A stretch of DNA of 64,000 nucleotides from positions 6,087,725 to 6,151,724 of the forward strand of contig RPFO01000156.1 in NCBI GenBank assembly GCA_009746045.1. The letters are read 5' to 3'. The first letter of the stretch is position 1. Every line of letters starts with the position of its first letter. This DNA comes from Mesostigma viride. Taxonomy: Eukaryota > Streptophyta > Mesostigmatophyceae > Mesostigmatales > Mesostigmataceae. This document shows positions 24,031 to 32,981 of the stretch, one piece after another. Under the pieces are notes generated by a model. The model was given only the letters and a program-made list of their open reading frames with translations. It was not told where the DNA came from and ran no database searches. The position numbers were made by a program, and so were the translations under genes.

Positions 24031-25743
24031 GGACAGTGTAAGCACCTTTTAGGGATTAATATAGTGGTGAATATGGGCAGGCCCCCTGACCCATGTGAGT
24101 TATACATGTATTCAAGGAGACAACGATTCCAGTCCATGGCAGGATATATAAAGGATACCAACCCCAAGTCGGTGGGGGTATGCATGTGACCCAATTCAGT
24201 ACAAGTGTAATAACAGTGATTCGGGCCGTGGTGTCAGCAACCCTGTCACTCAAGGTTACATTATAGATACTCATTCCATCTCCGCCTTCACATCATTGAG
24301 GATGTAATATACGCGACAACTATTAATGTTCGCATGGCGGTCACGCGACGCCTGATCAACGCGTAGCGTCTGCGTGTCGTAATTTAATTTTTTAATATTA
24401 ATGCACAGTCACCATTTTACCGCGTGCTGGCCTGCACTTAGCCCTTGGATGACCAGTGTGTAACTCTACCCCTAATTATGGCTGGTTGCACCTTGCATGA
24501 TAATGTCCAGAAACCAGCCTGATAACAATCTAGTGTCCATACTGGGACCAAAGCACACGCATATAGGGAGTTACTTCGGGGTCATGTCATTAGTCATGTT
24601 GCAATGTCCTATATGTCCTATGGGTGCTAAATACAGCACTAATCTCAGGGGGGTGCACGGGTGCGATAAAAAAGACACTTACAATGCAATGTTAAGTGAT
24701 AATGCAATATTGGACGTCTTCACAAACCAAGGCCCAAATGCACACGTAGCAAGGGGGTGCAAGGGGCGGTGTTACCCATGCATCCAGAACATGAGAAATG
24801 ACCTCCATTTGCATGCCTAGGATGAAAATATACAAACACTGCATCGAACTTCTTTTCTACGTCAGCAAGGCACTGGGGCCTCCATAGATGTTGCACGGAC
24901 TGCACAACTGCACAGGCGTCCTTTACTAGCAAAGCCAAAAGGCTGACAAAAAACTGGCCATGATACCATCTTTCCTGAAGAATTTAGGCAATAGAAACCA
25001 TCGTGCTACCATCTACAACTCCTTTAGATGTTAAATCAATCGTCATTCTAGAAAATTAGGTACAGACGCAGCTAATCATGAACAAAACTGATGAAAATCT
25101 TACGACGACGGTTGTACAAAACCACAACCACAAACTAGTACACAGGAGTAGTAAGTTAGCGAACTTAACACCACAAACCTTCAACAACGTGTCCGAGATT
25201 ACTTACCGAATGATATAACGACTTTACCTTGTTGACGGTATCCGCAGGTACACTAAACTGCGCCATGCCGAAACCGCAAAAAGAAGGCTAGCGGAAAGCT
25301 AGCAATCTCATGACAGAAAGGCAATCTCATCACGGCGTCGAGACTTTCCTGGCCCTGAACGATGATGAAATACGCGAAATACATCATACGAAAACTACTG
25401 GTTGCGAAAATTTCAATGATACAGAAGCTAATAACAAGTGCTGCCTTTCATCGTCACCCCCGTGATGATTAACGCGTGTAGACGCAGTAAAAAGTAAAAA
25501 CCAGCCCGAGATAATGTGCGCATCATTAGATGTTGCGCGACTGCGGCTATAGCATTTTTCTGACGCCGCTCATTTCAGTTCGGTTGATTCTTCGCGCCGG
25601 TCAGCCAAGGAGTGACATACTTCACGTCGGGGTGTATCTTTAGTTGCGATACCACGCGTTTGCCGTTTCGCAACTTTTCGTCCAAATCGGTCCTCGCAAG
25701 AATCGCAACAAAAGTGTTTTTTGGTCCTCCTGGAAAGTTGCGT
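24031..25743. other. Unique interior of the TA element, no gene seen
   Basis: About 1.7 kb with short open frames only. Nothing here resembles a DDE transposase. Repeated CGCAA and CGAAA-type hexamers accumulate toward the right end, as is common for subterminal transposase-binding clusters. Confidence 0.5.
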
Positions 25744-25854
25744 AGTTGCGATTCTTGTTGCGATACTGCGTGTGACCCCTGTAGCGCGCGCGGTAGCGCA
25801 TGACTAGCCAAGGGTGTAGCTAACTGTCAAGGCTACCTGGCTATATATGCCAAA

Positions 25855-26565
25855 CTACGCCGGATTGCGCCTCTGGGTGCGCAGGTACTGCCTCCTACGA
25901 GGCCCTGTCAGCTGGGTGCCAGCTGCCAGCGTGCGGGTCGTGCGGCCATTGGCCTCAGCCCACGCGCGGCCAGCCGGGCTGCGGGCTGACAGGGGCTGCA
26001 TGGCACGTTGGCGGCGGTCGTCGTCGTCGAGGCCAGCCACTGGCCCTGCGTGGAACACGTTCCAGCACGTGCCCGTACACAGTGCCTGGTTGCAGTCCTT
26101 GCACCAGAAGTTGGTGCGCTTGCGCTCGGGGATCGTGGCGCACACCACGCACTGCGCCGACTCCGTCCACGGGATGCGCTCGGGCCTGAGGTGGGTGCCG
26201 CTGAACCGCCCGTCCAGCCCAGGCTGGTGGCCCCCCAGGATGCTATCCATGTCCAGCCGGGCGCCATGCCACTGGTTGTTCACTAGCTGCTGTGCGAGCA
26301 AGCTGAGGAACCCCACGTGGGAGAGGCAGTCGGGGCGGTTGGCGCGGGTGAGAGTCTGCAGGATGTAGGCGTTGACGACTGAGTTGGCCAGGTGCCCTGT
26401 GGCGGCCCGGTGCCACCACACCCGGGAGACGAGGGCCTTCTGCAGGTCGTAGTTGCTGGCCAGCTGGTCAAACTTGTCGACCGCCTTGTAGCAGCTCCAA
26501 TACGCGGGGATGAGGGACGGGGCAGTCACCATCACGCGCTGGTCACGGCCACCGTGGCGGCTCAA
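25855..26565 (-). CDS. piggyBac transposase, C-terminal part
   Basis: 236 codons from an internal methionine. Residues about 28-37 contain AVDKFDQLASNYD, the piggyBac [G/A]-V-D-x-x-D-q block that carries the third catalytic aspartate (D30 of this frame). The C-terminus has a cysteine-rich zinc-binding domain, CVVC ... FWCKDCNQALCTGTCW, at about residues 140-170, which in piggyBac recognises transposon ends and affects targeting. A basic tail (RRRQYLRTQRRNPA) follows. The frame overlaps the end of the upstream transposase frame (stop at 26543-26545) by about 20 bp in a different register, so one frameshift separates the two halves. A programmed shift or a short intron is possible but nothing specific supports it. 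Confidence 0.85.
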   Translation of the reverse strand: MSRHGGRDQRVMVTAPSLIPAYWSCYKAVDKFDQLASNYDLQKALVSRVWWHRAATGHLANSVVNAYILQTLTRANRPDCLSHVGFLSLLAQQLVNNQWHGARLDMDSILGGHQPGLDGRFSGTHLRPERIPWTESAQCVVCATIPERKRTNFWCKDCNQALCTGTCWNVFHAGPVAGLDDDDRRQRAMQPLSARSPAGRAWAEANGRTTRTLAAGTQLTGPRRRQYLRTQRRNPA

Positions 26566-28474
26566 CCATCGCCTCCTCCAAGGGGATGCCCTTGCCCAGC
26601 ACCCACACGAGCTTGCGGTCCTGCCAGGCGCACAGGGTCAGCCCATCCTTGTTGACAGCCCATGCGTAGTCCCCCTGGGCTGGCCTGCGGGGCATGCGGG
26701 CCTTGACCTGGGCGACGGGGATGCCACGGCGGTTGGGGAGCACTGTGCCCACCACGCGGTGGCCCATGCGGTGGCATGTCTCAATCACCTCACGCCCGGT
26801 GTAGAACCGGTCCATGGCCATGTGGACCCCGTGTGGCAGCGTGCTGGCGAGCTCACTCACCACGTGGAAGGTGTGATTGACCTGGGGCAGCTTGTCGTAC
26901 GTGTTAGCATGGTAGAGGTAGCCGGTGGGCCAGTCGTTCAGGCAATACTGCTTCACGTGGAAGGGGGCAGGCTTGCTTGGGTTGAAGCACCTGATCGGGC
27001 ACAACTTGTGCCTGGACGCGATGCTTCTCTCGTCGATGGCGGCCGCGCTGCCCGGGATGAAGTACCTCTTGTATGCCTTGTTCAAGATGTCCTCCAGCCA
27101 CAAGAACTGCCACAGTCGCCACTCGCGTGTCTGCGTGTTGGCAGGGCGCTGGGCAGAGTCCTGGAAGTGCAAGAAGCGTGTAATCTGCTGGAAGCGGCGC
27201 AAGGGCATCACGTTCTGCAGGTTGGCAGCATGAGCAGCACCGAGTGGCTGGCCAGAAAAATAATCCTCCCGGGCAGGCATGCCCACGAGTGACATGGTCA
27301 GGAGGATGCCAAGCCACTTGCCCAGCTCGTTCATGGAAAGAGGCGACCACTCCCGTGCCCCAGCAGATGCCGAGCGCTGCTTCTCCTCGGCATAGCGGTT
27401 TGTCTCGGTCACAATCCGCTCCAGCACGAGGGCAGGCTGCCAAAACAGCAGGAACAAGTCGAGAGGAGAAAACCTGTGAGGAACACCTGGGATGTTCTGA
27501 TACATCGCCGTGCGCTCACGGTCAAACGGCGCACCATGCGGAACTCGGGGCAGCTCTGCAGGATCCGGCTTGCCAGTGCCGAACACCCACTCATCCCCGC
27601 CATCGTCGCCACCATCCGGAGCATCATCCCCCGCATCTTCCGACTCAGCATCGCTGTCCACAAGCTCGGGAACGATGTCGTCGTCATCAGAAGAGTCGCT
27701 GGGCTCGGAGTCGGGCTGATCCGGAGGGGGCAGCCGCTGCAGACGCCTCCTTGCAGCAGGCGCGATGGCAGGCGTCCTCCTCGGGTTGCCTGCACGACGC
27801 TTGGCACGTTTCTTGGGCGGGGAGGAGGAAATATCCTCGCTATCCTGCTCATCATCGCTGTCGGGCTCCGATGAAGACTCCGGGGCATCTGAGTCGTCAT
27901 CTGCGCTCCCAGCCCCCTGCCCATCGTCGCCTGCATCCCCTCCCTCCTCCACCTCATCATCCGCAGGCCTAGAGGCATCTCCGACCTTCTGCCACTGAAA
28001 AATCTCGTCTTTCGTCAACTTATACCTTAATGGATCGCCGGGAAACTTGCACCATGCTGCATTTTGGCCGCGTACCAACTCCGCTACCCTGCCGTCTACG
28101 CGGTGGCGCGCATGATTTACACCGAATTCCTGCACTGCCCACGCCTCCCCGAAGTAGGCCGGAGGCAATGCCACCTTGATTCCAAGTTTCAATCGAAATG
28201 TGGCCAGCAGCTGGCCAGTAGGCGACGCCATGGCTACCGAGGTCAGACACCGAATTCGTCGTCGTGCACGTCTTTTTGCAAAAAAGGCGCTTTTTTTTCC
28301 CGCCGAAAGTACCCCAGGACCAGGGTACCCCCCTGGGTTTGCCAGATCAGTACTCCCTGGCCAAGTGTCCAAAGTACGGTCTGAATAGACCCACGCATAG
28401 AGTACGTCTAGATCTATCGATTGGGCCAGGTTTGACCGTTGAATTATTTTTGGCGCGGCGCCTGGTTCTGCCAC
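26543..28474 (-). CDS. piggyBac transposase (DDE_Tnp_1_7), N-terminal and catalytic part
   Basis: 643 codons. Residues 1-170 are a variable N-terminus. About 170-300 is strongly acidic and serine-rich with a basic patch (PPKKRAKRR) that may be a nuclear localisation signal. From about 315 the DDE_Tnp_1_7 domain begins (FSPLDLFLLFWQPALVLERI, then LGKWLGILLTMSLVGMPARE and MPLRRFQQITRFLHF). AIDERSIASRHK places the first catalytic aspartate at about D481, and MDRFYTG places the second at about D555. The third is in the overlapping downstream frame at 26476-26478. Transposase cuts at TTAA, forms hairpin ends and excises without a footprint. Because of one frameshift near 26545-26575 this copy is probably inactive unless the shift is a sequencing error; all three aspartates are preserved in the DNA. 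Confidence 0.9.
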   Translation of the reverse strand: MAEPGAAPKIIQRSNLAQSIDLDVLYAWVYSDRTLDTWPGSTDLANPGGYPGPGVLSAGKKSAFFAKRRARRRIRCLTSVAMASPTGQLLATFRLKLGIKVALPPAYFGEAWAVQEFGVNHARHRVDGRVAELVRGQNAAWCKFPGDPLRYKLTKDEIFQWQKVGDASRPADDEVEEGGDAGDDGQGAGSADDDSDAPESSSEPDSDDEQDSEDISSSPPKKRAKRRAGNPRRTPAIAPAARRRLQRLPPPDQPDSEPSDSSDDDDIVPELVDSDAESEDAGDDAPDGGDDGGDEWVFGTGKPDPAELPRVPHGAPFDRERTAMYQNIPGVPHRFSPLDLFLLFWQPALVLERIVTETNRYAEEKQRSASAGAREWSPLSMNELGKWLGILLTMSLVGMPAREDYFSGQPLGAAHAANLQNVMPLRRFQQITRFLHFQDSAQRPANTQTREWRLWQFLWLEDILNKAYKRYFIPGSAAAIDERSIASRHKLCPIRCFNPSKPAPFHVKQYCLNDWPTGYLYHANTYDKLPQVNHTFHVVSELASTLPHGVHMAMDRFYTGREVIETCHRMGHRVVGTVLPNRRGIPVAQVKARMPRRPAQGDYAWAVNKDGLTLCAWQDRKLVWVLGKGIPLEEAMVEPPRWP

Positions 28475-28547
28475 AAACTCAGTCCGTTAGAGTGGCGCGA
28501 GATCAACTGGCGCCACGAAAACGGACTCAGTACAGTTTAAGGGTTAA

Positions 28548-28682
28548 ACTACCTAGCTATGGGGGTACTTTGTCCCAACCCAGGTTCACCCTCGGGTTAG
28601 TTAAACCATTTCCCCCCTGACCTCCCACACAAGGGTGAGGTCAGTTGATAGCTAAAAGACGAGAGGTAAAAACAGGAGGACG
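28548..28682 (-). other. 3' non-coding part of the YR element next to ORF2
   Basis: 135 bp between piggyBac and the ORF2 stop. It contains a stem (CCCCCCTGACCTCCCACACA ... GGTGAGGTCAG) and no reading frame. Confidence 0.5.
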
Positions 28683-31613
28683 TCAAAACTCGACGCCACC
28701 GAAGTGGCGCCGGAAAACCGCTGGGTCAAAACCCAGGGCCTGAGCCCAGAGGGCGGGTGGGATGTCGCGCCCCAGGAGGCTGCGGTGGAGGCCAATGTAG
28801 CGCGTGACCGAGAGGGCCGAAGCCCACCGGCCGCGCAGCTGGATGGCCTCCGGCGACTCGCCAGCGATGGCGTCGTGCGTCGCCCCCCCATGCCGGAGGC
28901 TGTGAAAAGAAAACATCCCTGGGATGCTCATGCGGGCCTGCACAGCCTCCCACTGCTGCCTAGCCTGGCTGTACGTTAAGCCTCGAAAGAGGAGTGCATC
29001 CGGGGGCTGGCCAGCCGTCAGACGTCGCAGGAGCCACAAAGAAAGTGGATCCCGGACGAGGACGTGCTGGGCCGCCCCCTGCGCAGTTTTGGGGTTGCGC
29101 AGCACAAGGGCACCGACCATGGGCCCTGGCTCGAGAAGGGGGTGGCCGGGATGAGCCACATCCCGAACCCGCAGCCCTAGCGCCTCGCTAATGCGTAAAT
29201 ACTGCTGGAAAGCAATAATAATCAACGCACTCAAATGCACCTGTCGACGTGAAACTAGCAACAGGGCAGTGAAATAGCAAAGGCGCCAGGGCATAGGCGG
29301 AGGGCTGACAGCCGGAACAAGCCGCTGCCAACCTGCTAGCAGGCGGTCCGCCAGTACCCAATTCCGAACAATGTCGGGGTAGTACAGGTGCAGACAGGCC
29401 TTGGCATGCTGGCATAAGGTACGCCCCCGCCCGCCTCTGGCATGGTAGACAGCAGAAATCCACTCACAGAAAATGGCTTCGGCGTCAGCTGGGTCGACAG
29501 GGCCAGGTGGCGCCCACGCCACGTAGACAGCCGCCGCACGTCGGTACGCTGGCAAGGTAGACACAGGGTTGACTGTGCCCTCCAAAAGTGCCAAGTCCCG
29601 AGGGCGTCGCGCCCCCTCAGGCCCAGGGTTGGGATGCACGTCACCACACCGGGTCAAGTCAGGAACCCAAGCGCCACGCCGACTGGCCTTGTCAGCTGGG
29701 TTGTGGTCGGTAGCCACCCAGACCCAGTGGCTCTGCATGTCGCCAGCCAGTGACAGAGCGCAGTAGCGTCGAACCAGCTGGTTGAGACGGTAGGAAGACG
29801 ACCGCCCTCTGACAAACGCCCCCACCACAGCACTGGAGTCTACGAGCCGGACGACTCGCTTACCCCGACACGCCTTGGTCCGGCACGACCACTCGACCCC
29901 CTGTGTCGCAGCAATCGCCTCCTTGACGTTGATGTGGTTAGGCTGCCCCCGCCACCGGTAGGACAGTGCCGTACGCCAGTGGCCACTATCCAGCAGGCTG
30001 TAGTCCCCCTCCTCCATGCGCTCCAGGTCCCAGTCCTCCCCAGACGTTAAAGCTGTCGTCCGCCACCCCCGCGCTTCGCGCCGGGTCGCCAGCCGGGCAC
30101 AATCGGCCCCAGGCAGGTCCCTGTAGACCACCCCACCGCCGGAGCCGCTCGCATCACTTGCGACGACCCGGTCAGAAAGGGGCCGGGCCCTGGCCGCCCT
30201 CAAAAAGGGGGCCAGGTCGATCGCCGCCTGAAGCTCCTGGCGGGCCCCCGCAGGGAGGCGCCAGCGGCGCCCAGGCAGGGAGGCATTCATGGCTGCTAGC
30301 AGCCGGTACGTCTCAGACCACACCGAAAGCATGGGGCGGCACAGCAGATGCATCCACACCCACTTCCCAAGCACAGAACTAAGTTCGCGGTAGTATGTAA
30401 ACCCGCGATCTAAGATTCTATGAGTAGCGGCGATAACTGCCACCACACGCTCAGGAACAGGCACCACGTCACCATCCCTTTGGTGAATGACCCCCACCGC
30501 CTGCACACCAGTCTGCTCTGCTGTCGCCCGTACCACCTTGTCAGACTTCTGCACCAGCCCAACAGCGGCGTAGGCAGCCTGAACACGATCTAGCTGCTGA
30601 TTCACCCCATCCACCGACGCACAGTGGGTGAAATGGAGATCATCGATCGTCACAGCATGCATACCTTCCAGATCCTGCCGAGATTCGAAGCACGGCGAGG
30701 GCGCCAAGGGCGCAGCAGGGTCCTCCTCCAGCCTCAGCCGGACGGTCTCCCCCGCCTCGTTGGCCTCCGCCACCAGGATCAGCGCGGACATGTTGATGCT
30801 CAGCCCACGACTAGCCTCCAACGGCGGCTTGGGGCCACAGCGGTACAACACAGACTGATGCACACACTGGGCCACCGCGACGGCCAGCTTGTTGCCCATT
30901 GGCCAGCACAACATCCACGGCCACACCTTCCGACGAGCCCCACTCAGGCCCACCAGATCCGACCACACCGGCATCCACGCACAGTACCGCCGCATCCAAA
31001 CTGGCAGGCGGAGTCTGTTGTAGTACGAATCCAAATCTGATACGCCCCCAAAAACATCCTCCCCAGCGCGCGTGGGCAAATCGCAAATCACGCCAAGGTG
31101 TGGTAAAAAAGCGGGCATAGGATCAGGTAGTGGCATGTTGCCACGCCGGTTGTCCACAATCAGCCGTATACGGCCGTCGGGCTTTCCGACCCCGAAAGTA
31201 CCGTTCACCATAGGCGGCTCCTCCTCAAAAAATCCACCCAAAATCCCCCTCTCCACACACACCGTGCAAACCCGCGCGAACTCCTCCATGCTACACCCCC
31301 GCGAGATCCGCATCGACTTCTGCAAGATCCGCTCTGCTGGGCTCAGCGTCCGTACCATCCTACTCTCATCATTCAAAATTGCTCCCCAAGAGGGGGGTAG
31401 TAAGTTCAGCACATCCACTTGGCCACCTTCCCCCGGACCAGGCAAAGCCAAGCGTGCGGCCACTAACGGTTCGTAAGGGGCTCCTTCAGCATATTCACCC
31501 CCATCCACTACAGATCCTGCCATTGCCGCTACGGAACCACCGTTCCGGCGGACAAAGGACCTGCAAGCATCATCGATCCCATCTAGGGCCGCCTGCTGCA
31601 GAGGCCCGGGCAC
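28683..31613 (-). CDS. YR retroelement ORF2: reverse transcriptase, RNase H, 2A-like motif, tyrosine recombinase
   Basis: 976 codons in a single uninterrupted frame. Reverse transcriptase occupies about residues 110-430, with GKPDGRIRLIVDNRR, a DLDSYYNRLRLP block and the VTIDDLHF box. An RNase H-like region follows at about 485-640 (VVASDASGSGGGV, HINVKEA, DHNPADKASR). GDVHPNPGP at residues about 657-665 (29619-29645) matches the C-terminal core of 2A-type ribosome-skipping peptides. After it comes a tyrosine recombinase (about 690-960): YLRISEALGLRVRDV, HSLRHGGATHD and the GRWASALSVTRYIG block with the terminal tyrosine. RT-RH plus a recombinase instead of an integrase defines DIRS-order elements, which integrate circular DNA by recombination. 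The reading frame looks whole. The order of domains and the 2A-like separator are read directly; the skipping function is inferred. Confidence 0.9.
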   Translation of the reverse strand: MPGPLQQAALDGIDDACRSFVRRNGGSVAAMAGSVVDGGEYAEGAPYEPLVAARLALPGPGEGGQVDVLNLLPPSWGAILNDESRMVRTLSPAERILQKSMRISRGCSMEEFARVCTVCVERGILGGFFEEEPPMVNGTFGVGKPDGRIRLIVDNRRGNMPLPDPMPAFLPHLGVICDLPTRAGEDVFGGVSDLDSYYNRLRLPVWMRRYCAWMPVWSDLVGLSGARRKVWPWMLCWPMGNKLAVAVAQCVHQSVLYRCGPKPPLEASRGLSINMSALILVAEANEAGETVRLRLEEDPAAPLAPSPCFESRQDLEGMHAVTIDDLHFTHCASVDGVNQQLDRVQAAYAAVGLVQKSDKVVRATAEQTGVQAVGVIHQRDGDVVPVPERVVAVIAATHRILDRGFTYYRELSSVLGKWVWMHLLCRPMLSVWSETYRLLAAMNASLPGRRWRLPAGARQELQAAIDLAPFLRAARARPLSDRVVASDASGSGGGVVYRDLPGADCARLATRREARGWRTTALTSGEDWDLERMEEGDYSLLDSGHWRTALSYRWRGQPNHINVKEAIAATQGVEWSCRTKACRGKRVVRLVDSSAVVGAFVRGRSSSYRLNQLVRRYCALSLAGDMQSHWVWVATDHNPADKASRRGAWVPDLTRCGDVHPNPGPEGARRPRDLALLEGTVNPVSTLPAYRRAAAVYVAWAPPGPVDPADAEAIFCEWISAVYHARGGRGRTLCQHAKACLHLYYPDIVRNWVLADRLLAGWQRLVPAVSPPPMPWRLCYFTALLLVSRRQVHLSALIIIAFQQYLRISEALGLRVRDVAHPGHPLLEPGPMVGALVLRNPKTAQGAAQHVLVRDPLSLWLLRRLTAGQPPDALLFRGLTYSQARQQWEAVQARMSIPGMFSFHSLRHGGATHDAIAGESPEAIQLRGRWASALSVTRYIGLHRSLLGRDIPPALWAQALGFDPAVFRRHFGGVEF
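29619..29645 (-). other. 2A-like ribosome-skipping motif (GDVHPNPGP)
   Basis: The nine residues end in NPGP, followed by glutamate, at the junction between the RNase H and recombinase domains. The core D-x-[E/H]-x-N-P-G-P is shared with 2A peptides of viruses and of several LINE families. If active, translation would release RT-RNase H and recombinase as separate proteins from one frame. The position exactly between domains argues against chance. Confidence 0.6.
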
Positions 31614-31809
31614 ACGGGCTGAATCTACAGCAGGCGGGTCTCGCCCCCCCCCCCCATCCAGTTTAACGCCCTAACCGTCTGACAGGCTAGTGTGCGAGCA
31701 TTAAAAGCCCGACTCATCCTATCGCGCCTACGGCCTGAGCGTACCTGCTGCCACCAGTCACGAGGTGGCAGGGGTGCTGGAAGAGGTAGTGGAAGAAGGC
31801 ACCGCTCCC
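31614..31809 (-). other. Spacer between YR-element ORF1 and ORF2
   Basis: 196 bp between the stop of the gag-like frame and the first methionine of ORF2. It includes a 10-base C run near 31650. No separate gene. Confidence 0.6.
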
Positions 31810-32913
31810 TCACTTGTTGTTGTTGGACGGGCCGCCCTGCCCCTTCTTGCCGGGACCCTGCTCCAGCTTGTGCTGCAGCTTCCCCATGCTCATCGCCGCC
31901 CGCACCGCCGGAGACGCCAGCATTGCTCCACCCTCCTGGAATGGCAGCATTGCCGACGGCGTCCCCTTCCAACCCGTCGACCCCACATCCACCAGCTGGC
32001 ATGCCGTGATCAGCTTTGCCAGGTACTCGGCTGCTGCCAGCTCCAGAATTACTTCGGAGCGTGGCGTGGCCCAGTAGCCAAATTCTGTCACCATCGTGTC
32101 CAGAATTCCTGCCATCTGCAGGAGCAGCATCCGCCTCTCCCCGCTGGCTGAGCTGCCGTGCATCGTCAGCATTAACGATGCACGGATGGACTTCCCCCCC
32201 ACGCTCTCCGCGTAGTCCAGCATTCCTGGCAGCACCGCCTCCAGCATGTTGCTCACCAGCACCGGCACTGCATGCCCACTCAGCGCCACCCCCTTCGTGC
32301 GCGCCAGTCTGCCAGCAGCCGTCGCTGCGGCTGGGCTTGCAGCTGCTGGAGTCTTTGCCTGGTCCAGCAGCTTCGACATAGCCGATATTAGGTCGCCAAT
32401 ATCTCCGCCAGTGCGGGCGTTGCCCGGCCGGGATGGAAGCCCTCCAGCTGGCGTTGCATAGCCCGTCTCGGTCCCCAGCAGCCGACCTAGGTTTCGGTCC
32501 AGGTCCGCCACAGCCTGGTCGATCGCCCCAGGAGCGCCATCGTCCTCCCCAGCGCCCGCTCCACCATGCCCCGCCCCTCCGCTTCCACCTGCCGAAGGGG
32601 GAACACCCCCCGTTCCCACCGCACCTGCTGACACTGGTGGGTCCGGCTCTGCAATAGCCTCCCCCAGTTGCGCTGCTAGCACATCGGCCAGGGCCTCCTC
32701 CCCATCCCAGTCGCTGACAAACCCCCGTTCCTCCAGGACGTCCATGACGTTCTTGGCACGCCCCGGAGTGAGCTTCTGGATCCGCTCTAGCCAGTTCCCC
32801 TCCCCTAGGATCTTCTGAACCGCAGTGGCGGCCTCCTTTGGGGTGCATCCCTCCTTGGCTGCTTGCTTGAGTTTCGCTAGGAAATTCCGGTCTGGGGCTG
32901 TCACTGTGGACAT
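31810..32913 (-). CDS. YR retroelement ORF1, gag-like protein
   Basis: 367 codons, immediately upstream of ORF2 on the same strand. The N-terminal ~95 residues are charged and look folded (FLAKLKQAAKEGCTPKEAAT, WLERIQKLTPGRAKNVMDVL). Next is a Gly/Ala-rich linker at about 95-135, then a helical region at about 190-340 (VPVLVSNMLEAVLPGMLDYA, RRMLLLQMAGILDTMV, LELAAAEYLAKLITACQLV). A basic, Gln/Asn-rich tail (KKGQGGPSNNNK) closes it. There is no CCHC zinc knuckle. Position, size and order fit the gag-like first ORF of DIRS/Ngaro elements, which would coat the RNA. Sequence similarity to a named gag family cannot be established here. A long open frame on the same strand in another register (31625-32848) is a composition shadow. 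Confidence 0.7.
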   Translation of the reverse strand: MSTVTAPDRNFLAKLKQAAKEGCTPKEAATAVQKILGEGNWLERIQKLTPGRAKNVMDVLEERGFVSDWDGEEALADVLAAQLGEAIAEPDPPVSAGAVGTGGVPPSAGGSGGAGHGGAGAGEDDGAPGAIDQAVADLDRNLGRLLGTETGYATPAGGLPSRPGNARTGGDIGDLISAMSKLLDQAKTPAAASPAAATAAGRLARTKGVALSGHAVPVLVSNMLEAVLPGMLDYAESVGGKSIRASLMLTMHGSSASGERRMLLLQMAGILDTMVTEFGYWATPRSEVILELAAAEYLAKLITACQLVDVGSTGWKGTPSAMLPFQEGGAMLASPAVRAAMSMGKLQHKLEQGPGKKGQGGPSNNNK

Positions 32914-32981
32914 GGTAGGTTATACTGCTTGATGTGTTATCTTGCGTTTTGTTTTTTGTGTTGTGGTCACGTGAGGTTCTC

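Larger units (their letters stand above)
22357..25781. mobile_element. 3.4-kb TA-flanked inverted-repeat element nested in piggyBac
   Basis: Perfect 38-bp terminal inverted repeats, beginning CAGGGGTCACACGCAG, lie at 22357-22394 and 25744-25781, each flanked by TA (22355-22356 and 25782-25783). The repeat contains two CGCAAC motifs, and more occur just inside both ends. A TA duplication points to the Tc1/mariner/IS630 group or another TA-targeting superfamily. No transposase domain was recognised inside; the interior holds a 43-bp minisatellite and unique DNA. It is therefore probably non-autonomous. It splits the 3' untranslated part of piggyBac, so it is younger than the piggyBac insertion. 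Confidence 0.85.
21791..28543 (-). mobile_element. piggyBac DNA transposon inserted in the YR element
   Basis: TTAA is present at both sides (21787-21790 and 28544-28547). The ends start with CCC as in piggyBac: CCCTTCAACTGT at the left and, read inward from the right, CCCTTAAACTGT. Subterminal copies of AACGGACTGAGTTT (left) and AACGGACTCAGT plus its inverted partner ACTCAGTCCGTT (right) lie within about 100 bp of the ends and may be transposase binding sites. The transposase gene is on the minus strand in two overlapping frames (28474-26543 and 26565-25855). A separate TA-flanked element occupies 22357-25781; without it the piggyBac element is about 3.3 kb, a normal size for an autonomous member. 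Confidence 0.92.

Noticed and set aside
23126-24194. His/Ser/Pro-rich minus-strand frames (up to 290 codons)
   Set aside because: They coincide with the 43-bp minisatellite and are not protein-like outside it.
25847-27972. Plus-strand frames of 130-260 codons over the piggyBac transposase
   Set aside because: GC-rich antisense shadows of the transposase gene.
29966-31476. Plus-strand frames over YR-element ORF2
   Set aside because: Antisense shadows of the RT/RNase H/recombinase gene.
31625-32848. 407-codon minus-strand frame overlapping the YR-element ORF1
   Set aside because: Gly/Arg/Trp-rich low-complexity composition; it is the alternative register of the gag-like frame, which has the sensible start and helical domains.
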